Shown here one piece after another: positions 1 through 11,744 of a DNA stretch of 64,000 nucleotides. The first letter of the stretch is position 1, and the number at the start of each line of letters is the position of its first letter. The DNA lies in the NCBI GenBank assembly GCA_030248215.1, contig JASANG010002037.1:124001-188000 (forward strand), read 5' to 3'. A program made the position numbers and the translations under genes. The notes under the pieces are model-generated. The model was not told where the DNA came from. It saw only the letters and a list, made by a program, of their open reading frames with translations, and made no database searches. This stretch comes from Enoplolaimus lenunculus (lineage: Eukaryota > Nematoda > Enoplea > Enoplida > Thoracostomopsidae).

Positions 1-117
1 AATTTCTGAAAAAATTCGAAAATCACCGTTAGCAAAAAACGATTTGATGTGGTTGTCCAATCACGAACTGAAATCCTCTTTACGCCTTTGTCTGCGAAGA
101 ATATTTCATCAAAAATG

Positions 118-349
118 CACTGTAAATTCTAATGAGTTGATTAATCAATTAAACTTGTGAGTTGGTTATTTCTGAATTAATATCAATATACATTAACTCG
201 CTCTGAGTTGAGTTGATTCTAAGTGAGTTGATTAATTAAAACTCAGAATGAATTGAATCAACTAAAAATTCTGATTTCTGATAGTCTTAAATCAGACTGA
301 GTGGTTCCACTCATTCTTAGTTAAAATCAACTCACTAAAATTTACAGTG
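118..349. mobile_element. Short TIR element (MITE-like), GAGTTGATT-rich
   Basis: The two ends are inverted copies: CACTGTAAATTCTAATGAGT at the left and the complement of ACTCACTAAAATTTACAGTG at the right. The interior repeats GAGTTGATT and AATCAACTC in both orientations, so the whole 232 bp could fold into a hairpin. There is no ORF. A non-autonomous DNA transposon is the simplest reading. No target duplication is convincing, so the exact ends are uncertain by a few bases. Confidence 0.6.
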
Positions 350-3218
350 TGTGGGTGAAAATAATTACTTGGTACAAGAAATAGCTGTAATTTTATTGCT
401 ACTTTATAATAATGACGTGGACATTTTTTAACATTGGCGAGCGCAGCATAACCTGGATGGTGCATAAAACTCGTGCCTTTACAGAACCATATTCTGCAGT
501 ATTATTGGGCTTCATAATAGTTTAATGATTTTTTGTAGTCCACACGTTTTTATTCAATAAGACCAATTGCCGTACCTTGATTGGTTAAGAAACACAACAA
601 CTAAAATCAAAGCATCCTATTGGTCACTCAAACCAGGAGCAAGGGATAGACATAGAAAAGTGGAGAGATAGGATGGATATGTCCCGTTCGAAGTTTGTGA
701 AGAGATATTAAAAGATTTATTTTGGCAGCCTTTAGAATAGCGCTCTGGATTTAAGGGATCAAGTTAATCACAAAACCTTTTTAATGTGGATTTTCTCACG
801 AAATGAAATTTCACTGTTCCCTCGAATAAAATAAAATTCAACTTTGGGCTGTCTACGGAAACCAGTGCACGCATGTAAAAACTTGGGCGGTTTTTGTTTC
901 AACCGGTTAGGGGATGGTCCCTTCATGGACGTGGCCACCCAAATGGGGGCTATCGCTGCTTACTGTTCCGGCGCTGATTCCAACTCGAAGTAGTGCAATT
1001 CGGAATAGAGCGTAGTTACGGTCTCTCGCAGACAGCTTTGAAACCTCAAATCAATTTTTTTACAAATTTAAATTTGGTAATGAAATGATCAGTGGATGTC
1101 ATAAGAAGATTAAAAACGATGCAAACGCATTGGTCATAATTATTGAATTTGTAACCGAATGAGTAAAACCGCAGCATTCACTCAGTGTCCACCTTTACAG
1201 CAAACGGTTTTAATTCTAAAATCAATTGAATTTTGTAATAATTCAAATTTTCGTTGTGTGATGATTAAAGGCGGTCATTAGAAGCTCAAATATGGCAAAA
1301 ATTTTCAAAACAGAATAATTTATAATTACACGCCTGCTACCATACGCAAACACTATTATTTCGATATGACCCCAACTCTTATTTGGCTGGAACCAAAGTT
1401 AACGGTAATTCATATCACTGGTTCAGTATATGAATAATTGCACCAATGAGCTTGTCTATTTCAGCTGTTCAAACATCTTTTTCCCAGTTTAAGCTTAAAA
1501 GCTCATATGGCGCTAGGCATACGTTAAGCCAGCCCCGTTAAAATGCCTCACATCGCCTAGACTAGACATTTATGGGCTATTATGTTTGCCGTGTGGACAC
1601 AATTTCAGTTCGAGAGGGTACTCTAGCAAGTATGACAGCTCTTTCTAGCGAACTTTTTGAGGGAGAAATATTTTCTACTGATTATTTTTTGCATATCCAC
1701 AAATTTTGAAAAGTATACATTATTTTTGTTTACTGTCCCTTGAATACATCCACGCCGTGGGAGTCGAGTGGATCGAGTACCCATCAGTTTAGTCCGTTCA
1801 TTGGCAGGGGATCAAACGGTGCCCGCCCTGGCCATTGTCCTGTAACAGGGATCAAACTCTAAAATTTTGTATTATGATTTAGTACCAAAACTGCGTTTGG
1901 GTTTTCGCTCGCATTTTCACCAATAATAATAATAATAATCACATGGCCCCTCGTCAGTAATTGGTTAATCCGTTTACTGTCTGTTGAGGGTTCGTTCTCA
2001 TTGGCGCACCATATTTTTGTTTGTCATTCGCTGTTTTCTTTCATCTGTGCCAGTTTTATTTTTGTAGGACATCAGAAGGAAAAAAATGGTCAAAATAAGT
2101 CTATTTACCCACCAAACCAATAAACTGAAAGCGTCAAGTTTTTAGAGTCAAAAACTTTATTTTTCGTTGAGAACAGAGTTATTCAGACAACTGCTATGGC
2201 CTTTGGTCCCACAGCTGCCATGAGCAATTAAAGGGGGGGAGAGGGGCGTGTAAAAATTCTACACCCCCCCAGGTTGCAACAGGGGTGTACTGTTACGTTA
2301 TCAGAATATTCTATTGCGGTTCAGTGATCAATAATTATATCTTTGCTCTTTGTTAAAGCGAAAATGTTTGCTTCAAGTTATACCCTTTCGAAATGAAATC
2401 CTGGCTACGCCACTGGCTTGAGCGCCATCGAGTCTAAGCCGTTGTGTGACCGAATATACAATAAGTATATTGTGTATACTTGTAATGTGCAGTCAGGGTA
2501 TAACCAGAATTTCATTTTGGGAAGGGATAATCAAGTCTACGTGTTTTAGGAGTCAAATGTACCGAGAGTGCAAATGTTTGGACCGGTGTAGGTGATTCCA
2601 CATCCTTTAAAAGTAACAGCCTTTCTAGAAATTTCCATAGGAGGTATATATCGGTCCTATCCCCCCAATTGTATACACACTCCTGTGTGAGGCTGAAGTT
2701 TTATTCAGCCGCCAGTCAAATTTATCTCTTTTAAGAAGTCGTTTGAACGACATTAAAAGAGTTTTTTTCATTCATTTTCACCGCAGTTGAGTTGCTGTTT
2801 TGTACCCGGCGACAGCCACAGGGTTTAATTCGAAAAAAATGGCCAAAGCCATAAGTACATCAAACTCTGGAGCTGATTCTCAGCGGCGAACCGTGAAAGT
2901 TCTACAAGAGGAATGCGTGCGATATGATAGTAGCAAAAACCTGGCCGGCGAAGCGACCGAGAAGTCAAATGCAATTTTAGTAATAAACCTTAATGTAAAT
3001 TCTAAGTTTTGATTTCCGGTTCGGGAGGCGTAGGCCGGGCTGCTCCCTCTTGGATCAACCAATGCCGTTGCTGACAAGCCAATGATCCTGTAACGCTCTG
3101 GGATGGAGCAATCATGATACAGTTGATCAAGTAGCGTAACACCGAAACCGATTCCGAACCCATGGCGATTTTGTGAATTGGAAATAATACTGCACGCGCA
3201 TTCACTTGGCATCTTGGA
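350..3218. other. Gene-free, repeat-rich stretch
   Basis: No ORF here has splice signals or protein-like composition. Visible items are an (AAT)n run near 1921-1940 and a dispersed repeat near 1840-1915 (AGGGATCAAA... ending in TTTCGCTCGC). Related copies of that repeat lie near 9665-9735 and 23695-23765, and an inverted copy near 32820-32885. The short ORF at 2800-3012 overlaps a relative of it and is not a gene. Nothing else is supported. Confidence 0.55.
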
Positions 3219-4756
3219 GTCGCATGAAAAAATGACCCCCTCAAAAAATGCCCCTCCCCCTTCAAAAAATGACCCCCAGTTTACATTTTAACTGCAGTCT
3301 GTTTTTCGCAGTACCGTCGTGTGAAAAAATGCACCCCATTAAAAAGAGACCCCCGTGTCAGTTTTACACGGCCAATATACGATTGAAATATTGACCCCCG
3401 TGAAAAACTGACACCGTTCCAATCCAACCAAAGATGCAGCGGGAATGACTAAGAGCTGCATTTAGGTTTTAAGTCTTTGCATTTATGACCATGTGATTTA
3501 ACGATACTAACGTTCCATAAAGTATGATTAGTGTTAAAATTAGTATAGACATCGGTATCGGCATGTGTAGATTTGGGATCGGCAAAATTTGAAAATAACA
3601 AGCGGTATAGGCATTGGCAAAACTTTGGAATCGACACATCACTATTTTTGAGTTGAGCTCTGGACGTTGTACACTAACATATCCCGCATATCTCCGAGAA
3701 AAATAGCTATAACTTCACACATTCCGTACTCAGAAATAAATGATTTCGCAACCATTAATGTTGACCTCGGCACTAGCTTGAGGGATAGACTGGACCGACC
3801 TCGAATGCTCACCGAAAAAGTCTCAATTTGCGATTGCAAAGGGGGCCTTAAGTTGGATTTTGGGGGCACGTAAAATGTTGTTGAAATATTAGTTTCAGTT
3901 GCGAACATTAAATATTTGAAGCGGATTTCGTTTTGGCAACGCATTCCTTATTTGTAATCGCACGCCTGAGGCATAAAATGCAAAAGTAAAACACCACCCA
4001 TAAGAGTACAGCGATGTGGGCCCCAAAATAAAATCCTGGGTACGCCAATGTATGTATGTGTTTGTTTTCAATTTTTCAGTTTTTTAACGTAAATTCCCTT
4101 CATCGTTTGTTTTTCACGTTATGAGCGGTTCACAAGGGCGTATAAACCCGAATGGATTTTGAAAAATTTCATTTTTCAATAAATTGAAATTGTGATCTCA
4201 TGTGCGTTTCATTCTCACATATTAGTTGTTGGTGCTTTTCTATTCCGAACCGACATTGCCAGAAGCGGGTTTGCAAAAATTTGTGACGGGGGGCGGGCTG
4301 GCAAATGTTATGAAACGCAAAAATTGTAAGGTTGACCTCAGCATTTTATCACAAAAAATTCTGCGGGAAAAATTGTTTTTTTACTAAAAATTTTGTGAGA
4401 GGAAAAATTGTAAGGTAGAGAGAGACCTTACCATTTTAATATAAAAAATTCTGACCGGGGGGGCGTACGCTCCTCCCCGCCCCTCTGGATCCACTAATGG
4501 ACATTGCTTTAGTTGTATATGTACCAAAATTTATTTTTTACGCGTTAATTTGTTTTCGCAGGGAATAATTTTGGTGCACTTCTGTGTAAAACTGACCGGG
4601 GGTTACTTTTTAACAGGGTTCGTTTTTTCATGCGACGTTGTATAAAAATTACCGGGGTCTCTTTTTAATGGGGTTTTTTCACACGACAGTACTGCAAAAA
4701 CCGGAACTTCATGAAAATATGCCAGGGGGTCATTTTTGGGGTAATATTTTCATGCG
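3219..4756. mobile_element. Fold-back element with long imperfect inverted ends
   Basis: The left arm (about 3219-3420) and right arm (about 4565-4756) are imperfect inverted copies over 170-200 bp. Both start from GTCGCATGAAAA and share CGTCGTGTGAAAAAA, CCCCATTAAAAAGAGACCCC and GTCAGTTTTACAC read from the outside inwards. The arms are built of short G/C runs such as TGACCCCC between A/T runs, so they are internally repetitive as well. The 1.1-kb middle has no recognisable transposase. It fits a non-autonomous fold-back transposon. An inverted segmental duplication is the alternative. Confidence 0.6.
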
Positions 4757-7700
4757 ACACAAGCTCAGCAAAGCGAACCTTGTGCTGATATTAGAAACAT
4801 TTGAATTTTGGTATACGAAATGGGAAATTTATTGAAATGTGGGGATTGAGTTCAAGCTCTTACAACTCATTTGCGAAAACACAGAAACAAACAGGTGTTG
4901 TTGAACCTTTGCTCGTATTCTCAAATGTGTGTAGCACCTCAGCGGCCAAACTGCTTATCGGACGCCACCTTCCACTTTGACCAAAATACTCAGTACACCC
5001 ATGTCTAAAACGTCTTGCGTATAAAGATCTGTATGCATTTTAAGTCGAAACAAACCGTATCAATGTGACCCTAATCTTAATCTTAAAGCCTAATTATAAG
5101 TCGAATCTTAAGTCTAAGCCTAAGTTTAATGCTGTGTTTTGTAACTGCAATGCCGTAGCCGCCTTGTTTTGAATGGCTGTACGCAAATTATTGTGGAAGA
5201 TGCATGATTTTTTCATTAAAATACCTTGTTTGTGTAGCTGTCATGCCGTGAATGCCACAGTGTTATCTCTTTTAGTCGTTCTGGACTAATTTAGATGCTT
5301 CCATGTTGGGTTGAAAATTAAATTAAACAAAATGCTCTTGTCTGCGGTGGCGAATTGAGAAATTTCTGACGGGGGTTACCGCTGGATATGATAAAAGCTC
5401 ACAAACGAAGCGAACGGGAAGGCAGACAAATTTTTAAAACAAAAAATTTTAACAGAAAATTAATTTTCTCGTATCCTTCTGAAAGCTTAAGGGCTGTAGC
5501 TGAAGGCAAAACTCGAAGTTGTAGATTTCTCGCTTGGAGATATTAAGCAATAATGAACATAAATACTAAAGGCTGATGGACACTTCCCCTTTCAGCACAA
5601 GCTTAGGTTTCGACTTAGACTTAGGTAGTCTTTCTTTTGCATAGGCTTTTGATAACAGCTTCACGTTAGCCTAAGTCGACAACATTAAATGCTGGTAAAG
5701 TGTATTACAGCCATACTGAACCTAAATACTTGATAGCATGACAAAGAAATTTCAGCTGATAACCAGAGCGAGCATCTATTATTGGTGCCATAAGCAAGGG
5801 ATATTTAAAATTTTGAAACAATTCTACTCCAAAAATTTGTTCAACCCGTAAGGAACGAAACCTTATTACTGATAATTATTGTCGCCGGGTATCCAGTCAA
5901 TTTTAACGCCCCCCCAGCGGAAGCTGACATTGAAATACGGAGCCACGTCAAAAAAGGTTTGTTCCATACGGTTTGTTGGCTTGAAATAATTTATTCAGTC
6001 CACAACATTTGAAATCGAAAACAGACTCAGGGTGGTTTGATTTGACCTGGGGCGATTTAAGGTGGACAAATGTCAAATAATAACGCAACAGTGGACATGT
6101 ATTTATACATGTTTCTCAGTCTATTTTTTCGATAAGTGAAAAAAATTTTCTCACTCGCTTACACTCGTTCGTAAAACTCATTTATTGCAACCTCTGGAAC
6201 TGAAATTATTGCTACACGTCTGAGTGCTGGGCATTACAGTGAGGGCGGAGTTACTTGACGATGGGTTGTCTTAAAAGCGATAATGAAATTAATTTTAAGA
6301 CAAAAGTATGTTTTTTTTTCTTATTTTATAAATCAATATTTTGTTGAAAGTCTTGGCTGTTGTTGGCGTGAATACAGTCAGTGTTTTGAAGTTTTATGTT
6401 TTTGCTATTTATCTTGAACCCGGGGTTCGATGGACGGCAGAATTGATTCAAAAGGAAAAGTTATTCAAACTTGCCTTTAACATTGTTTGACCCGGATTCC
6501 TAGCCAGCTCAATGGACCCATTTTCGTTGCCAGCTCAACTTGATGGGGCTAAAATATTTTAGGAGGGCACGTAAGTATTTTCGATAACTTACAAATTAAG
6601 TTGAACCTTTTCTTTCTTGGGGGGATTATTCTACGCTAGAGTTGAGCCCCTATACTTTTGATTTAGACTAAGTTTTTTGCTTAGACATAGGTTTACTATA
6701 AAGCCGGGTTTTGCGCTTATATTTGCGACAAAGCTTAAACTTAGAATTATGCTTATGATAGTGCAAGAAGGTTATACTCCTTGTCGGCAACTTCAGACAT
6801 TGTGAATGGCTTTTTTGTTGAAAATTATAAGTCCAAACAAGATAATATCTGAGTTACAAACAGTGGGAACTTATTGTTGGGATCCTATCCTTCTTGTCTC
6901 CTGTACTACTGACGTTGAATTTTTTGTACAATTTTTACATTTGTTGCTATTGCGCAGGAAAATTAGAAGAAAAACAATTAGTTTCAGGGCCTGAAGGTAT
7001 TTAGCTGCCTTGTGCTGTTAGGAAATGGCTAACAAGCATAGTTTTCGCTACATTTGTTTCAAGTCTACAAATTGCTTCTGCATGCAAGGAGTATACAAAG
7101 GCTAAATTTCGTGACAGTACAACATTAAAGGTTGTCTACGAGTGAATGCAGGGACCAAAGAAGATATTATGGCGTCATTGAAGCCAGATATTTATAAAAC
7201 TGGTAGGGGATACCTTTGATTTGTACCCGCTAAATATTGCGGTATATGCTCCTGGTATATACCGCCTTGCCTCCTGTAATTCTAGTCCCTAGTCCTATTA
7301 CTGTTTTGTGGGCAGTATAACTTGTTAGAAGTAGCGAAAAGTTTTCAGCGGCAGCGAAGCCAGGTGGGGAAGACTCTGTTCCCTTCTCTTACATGGCTTT
7401 GCCTCGCCTCTAGCAGATTGAGTTGCCTACGGGCCTGAGGGTAGCATTCGCAGTTTTATTAAATTTACAAGCGGCGTCAAAAAATCTATTTCCACAGTGA
7501 GGATGGGTAAAATTTATCTGGCAGGGAACGAACTGGTAACACCCCCATAGTTATCGAACGTGGGAGACGTTATATAAAAATGTCGAATGGGGTTTCTTGG
7601 GTTATTAACCGAATTAGTTCCTGTATACCCTGCAGCAAAAACGCAATTTGGAAGCGGATTGTTGATCCTTAAAAACATGGTTACGTCTTTGTGATAAGCT

Positions 7701-10195
7701 CAGTGCTATTCGTATCTACGAATCTGCCCCATTACAAAGGTCTGTTACCAGGGGCACTGCTTGGATATTATTTGGACACGTTTATTAATCTTATGTAAAA
7801 GAAAATATTTTTGACCCCCAAGATTCCGAAGGTTAATCTAAACTGGTGTTAAAAGTGGTTTGTTCCAATCTCCCCTCAAATTTCAAACGAATATTTCCTC
7901 CATCCCTCGAATGCGAGTTTCCGCTTAGCCGCTTGTCCCAGAGGTCGCAGTTTTCGTTGCAACAACGCGAGTTGATTCATATTTGACCAAATGAACTTTG
8001 GCATTTTTAGATGTTTTTTATAAGTTTTGACAGGAGCCGATGCGGTGATATAAAGTACAAATATGTTCTAATTTAACCACTATGATTCTGCTAAGATTAG
8101 CGAAAAAACAGTTTATGTGAGGACAACCGGTATTCCAAGAGGGGACAGGACAACACCAAGCCTTGTGAATTTGTTGGAGGCATCAGACCAACTATCCTAT
8201 TGATTAGGGCAAAGCCAATATTTTGAAGTTGGTTACATTTTATATTAAAATTTCAAACGGGTTTCTTTAGTATCAACAGGTTCGTAGCTGGTTTTTACCT
8301 GCCTAAAGTGGCCCAAATATTTTTTGCCAGACATGCAAGAGTTTCTGATGACTTTCAATCGTGATTGAAACTTTTTTGGGGAGAAAAGTTTTTCGTGGGA
8401 GGTGGATTTGGAACCCGTTGGCGACCCTTTGGTACGAGCCCAGTTCTGTACAAATATCTCGAAAGTAGTTGACGTGTAACTCTCTCTTCTAGCTACGTCT
8501 TTGCATGCTGGCCCTAGCATGTTAAATGTTTGCCCCGATCCGGTAGCCAATACACCATGTTAGCCAAAACTTTCACACAGGGCCGAAATAACCACTCCCA
8601 TACGCCCATCTAGGGGCTCCTACTCCACTCGGGGGCTACCATCCCAAACAGGGACCCACCCTAAGAAGATTTTAAATAAAAAATTTGAAAAATATTTTGA
8701 TCATCGCAAGGGACCCCCACCCTGGAAGTTTGGGGGCTGCCCAACCAGTCTGCTCCGGCACTGCACTCCACAGTGTGCTTTGGCATTTTCCCAAATAGAC
8801 TCATCCGCCTTGGGTCACTGTAGTGGCGTATGCTTGCTCGTAAAACATTTTTCTTCGCAGTTATACTCTTTCGAAATGAAATCCTGACTACACAACGGCT
8901 TGCGCGCGACTGTGTGCTGAAACTTGATATGTTGAACGCAAACAATTATTTTTGTTTCGATTTCGATTCAGCGAATCAAAATCTTTAAATGTTGAACTAA
9001 ATTTGAATTGAACATTTTCATTCTACGCTCGCGGTTGGTATTTTTGTTTTCGCTGGAAAACACTGCGAGCAAAAGTGTAGCGAAACAAGTCTTTGGCTTG
9101 GTATCGTTTGTTCAGTTGTTTGTTGGCAGGGTCGAGGGCTGTACGCCCCCCTTCTCAGGATCCGCTAGTGTTTCCAACTGGCGCTCTACAGATTTTAAGA
9201 TGTGACAACGTTTTGAAATCATCGCAACGTTTCTTGCGAATCCGATTGATGTCATTTCAGACGGGTATACTCGTCATTTTGAATATAGTGTGGAAGCAAA
9301 CTTTGCTGTGAAAATATTTACAATTTAAAATCAAAATTTACAATAAAGCCTGTTAAAAGTGCCTATTTCTTGTATTACCAGAAATTTCAGAAACGGATAT
9401 ATCCGGTTTATCATATACCTTGTATACGTCCCTGGCGAATACCTTCCGGTCCCATCGATTCCGGTACCTGTTGTACTGTCTAAGATAATGCTCTCGGGTT
9501 AATTTGACCTTAATGGCGTTGTTAACATTTCAGTCTCAAAAATAAGACAACGGTGTCAGTGTGATGGTTTTATCTCAATTGCCTTGTATTGTCCTGTAAG
9601 GAATTTCTTAAATTAACACTGACAAAACCAAGGCAGAGGGCACCTCTGTGCAATGTCCCACCGAACCGGGATCAACGTCGAAATTTTGTATTAAGATTTA
9701 GTACTAAAATTGTGTTTGGCTTCTGGCTCGTTTCACAGCGAGGGGTCACTATCACCAATCGCGAAGGTTCCCCGTCAGCACAGGTCTTAGAGACGCCGCC
9801 ACTGAATTAAGAGAATATTTGCTTTTAATTTAATAAATTTTGACTTTTATTTTTTTACTCACCTTTTTGTTCGTTGTTTTGACTTGATAAGGTACATTGA
9901 CGTTGTTGGTGGATACAGACGCGATTCAATAGTCAGATGGCCTGAGTAGAAAATTACTGTTTAAGCGGGCTCGTAGCCAGAATGGACCAGTTGGGTCATA
10001 AGCTCTCGAAGCTAACATTTCCCATCATAGCATTGTGGATCTGCCAGTGTCTGTTCAGTCACTTTATTTATCATCAGTTATTAGCTGGTGCTAATGGTTA
10101 GGCGGCAGAGACACGACTTGAAGTCTGATGTTAACATAAAATTGGTTACATCCCAACCGCATCGGCATAAAAGTTACTGCAAAAGGCATTGCTTA
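4757..10195. other. Gene-free spacer with dispersed repeat fragments
   Basis: No spliced gene could be built here. Recognisable fragments are: one end of the GTATTCTCAAATG element near 4914-4940; telomere-like TTAGGC-type hexamers near 5070-5130, 5595-5640 and 6660-6760; a GTAGCCAGCTCA-family relative near 6495-6600; and a second AGGGATCAAA/TTTTGTATTA repeat near 9665-9735. ORFs of up to about 100 codons (for example 8245-8550, minus strand) have no splice context or recognisable domain. Confidence 0.5.
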
Positions 10196-10405
10196 AGGGT
10201 TGCGCTATATTTGACGTGCAACGCCGTTTGTCACCGTGCGTCACCCGTACGTCGCCGTCCGTTACCATTCGTCGCCCATACGGCGCCGTCCGTCACCGTC
10301 CGTCGCGATACATTATTGCACGTGAGTTATTTGCGTACGATACCGCACGGTAAAGGACGGTGCCGCACGGTGACAGACGATGGTTGTACGTCAAAGCGCA
10401 ACCCT
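10196..10405. mobile_element. GC-rich MITE (GCGCTATA-ended family), upstream of the transporter gene
   Basis: The ends are inverted copies: AGGGTTGCGCTATATTTGAC at the left and the complement of GTCAAAGCGCAACCCT at the right. The interior is rich in the unit CCGTCCGTCACCGT/ACGGCGCC, far more GC-rich than its surroundings. Related copies lie at 18331-18423, 28447-28588, 55120-55309 and 60337-60464. It sits about 105 bp upstream of the transporter start codon and so lies in or near that gene's promoter or 5' leader. There is no coding capacity. Confidence 0.65.
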
Positions 10406-10510
10406 TTGTAGTAACATTGTATTGAAACGAGGTGCAATGTTGCTGTTTTTAGCTAAAATTTAATTTTTTGTACAAAAACACTGGTTAAATGGTACTATTT
10501 GATATTTGCA

Positions 10511-11744
10511 ATGGATCAGCAAAATATTCCCAGTGAATTTAGCGACGACTCGACACTGTCGCTCATAGCTCGAGCTCGCAGTCCGGCGGCCCGTATTGAG
10601 GATCCAGCGGTTCCTTTGATCTCATACGCTGACCCGGACGGGGAAACTTTACAAGGTCCATCGACTGCTCCTGTCTCCTCAAGCGGGCTCCCACGCGGCA
10701 GTTCGCCAACTATCATTAGTCGACATCGGTACCCATCAAATGGCCATTCTGATCACATCGTTGCAACAAATCCATACATCCCAAAACGACAAAGCGATTC
10801 ATCACCCGTACCACCAGTCAAGCTCGAACCGCCGACCCCCGCGTCCGTAGTTGCATCATCAAGCCAGCAGACAACACCCAACCGAACATCGCTTAACAGT
10901 TATTTGCCTGCAATTCAGTTGACCAACGTCGGCGATACTTCGCGTCGCCGTCGGCGTTGCTCAACAGCGGCCGCAGGGATCATTGGCGAACACTTTCGTC
11001 ATCGATCTGAAAGTCTTCAACCATCGCCGCGAAGCGCTACATCTCGACGACGATCGGCGACACCGGCCACACTGTTGAAGCTCTACGGTGGTGTCACCGG
11101 CGGCGGGCCAGGAACTGGAACATCGTCGTCTGGAATCGGAACAACGACGACTGCGACGACGACAACCACAAACGAAAAAGAAACAAGTGCGTCGTCGTCG
11201 TCGCAGGCTGCTCGATCCGATTCAAAAGACTCGATTCCAGATCGATCGACGTCTGCTCATAGCGGCGGTGGTGACGCACGAATGCTTGCCGCCGCCGCAG
11301 CACATATACTTGTCGTACCTGCATTGCTAGGCGGCGGTAGCATCATTGATCGCCGTCCGTCGCCGCCATTGTCGAATGAGATCAGTATCAGCGGCGTCGG
11401 TGGCGGTGTGTCTAGACACGAGACAGCCAGCGCTGGCGCTGCCGATGGTGATACTGTGGCGAACGCTGATGACAACGAATTATCATGCGCAAATAATAAC
11501 ACAGCGATAACAATCAGTCATCAGCATTCGTCACAGCATCAAACTGTGGGAATGTTTTTGAACCGGTACGGGAGCATTGACTTTTTACCGGCGGCGCTTA
11601 CTGCCCCTACCGGTGGTGGAGCAGGCGCTGGAGGCGGCGCTGACGGTCAAGGCACCACCATCGGTTACGATACTGGAGTCGGGTCGTGGGAAGGCGGCGA
11701 TATCGATACGCCTCCTATGGATAATTTAAGTTGGAGCTTTCAAG
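10511..11744 (+). CDS. First exon of the SLC4A11-like gene: 411-residue low-complexity N-terminus
   Basis: This 1234-nt exon ends at a strong donor (CAAG/GTAAAT), phase 1, which matches the phase of exon 2. The encoded region is rich in Ser, Thr, Gly, Ala and Pro. It has basic/serine patches ([15 protein letters not shown]) and poly-Thr and poly-Ser stretches encoded by ACG/ACA and TCG/GTC runs near 11140-11210. It has no membrane segment and is predicted to be cytoplasmic and disordered. It is much longer than the corresponding part of vertebrate SLC4A11. RS and SP pairs suggest phosphorylation, which is inference. A further exon hidden in the 3.7-kb intron 1 is possible, though phases already agree without one. 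Confidence 0.75.

Noticed and set aside
10088-10411. 107-codon ORF upstream of the transporter gene
   Set aside because: It is largely a translation of the GC-rich MITE at 10196-10405.
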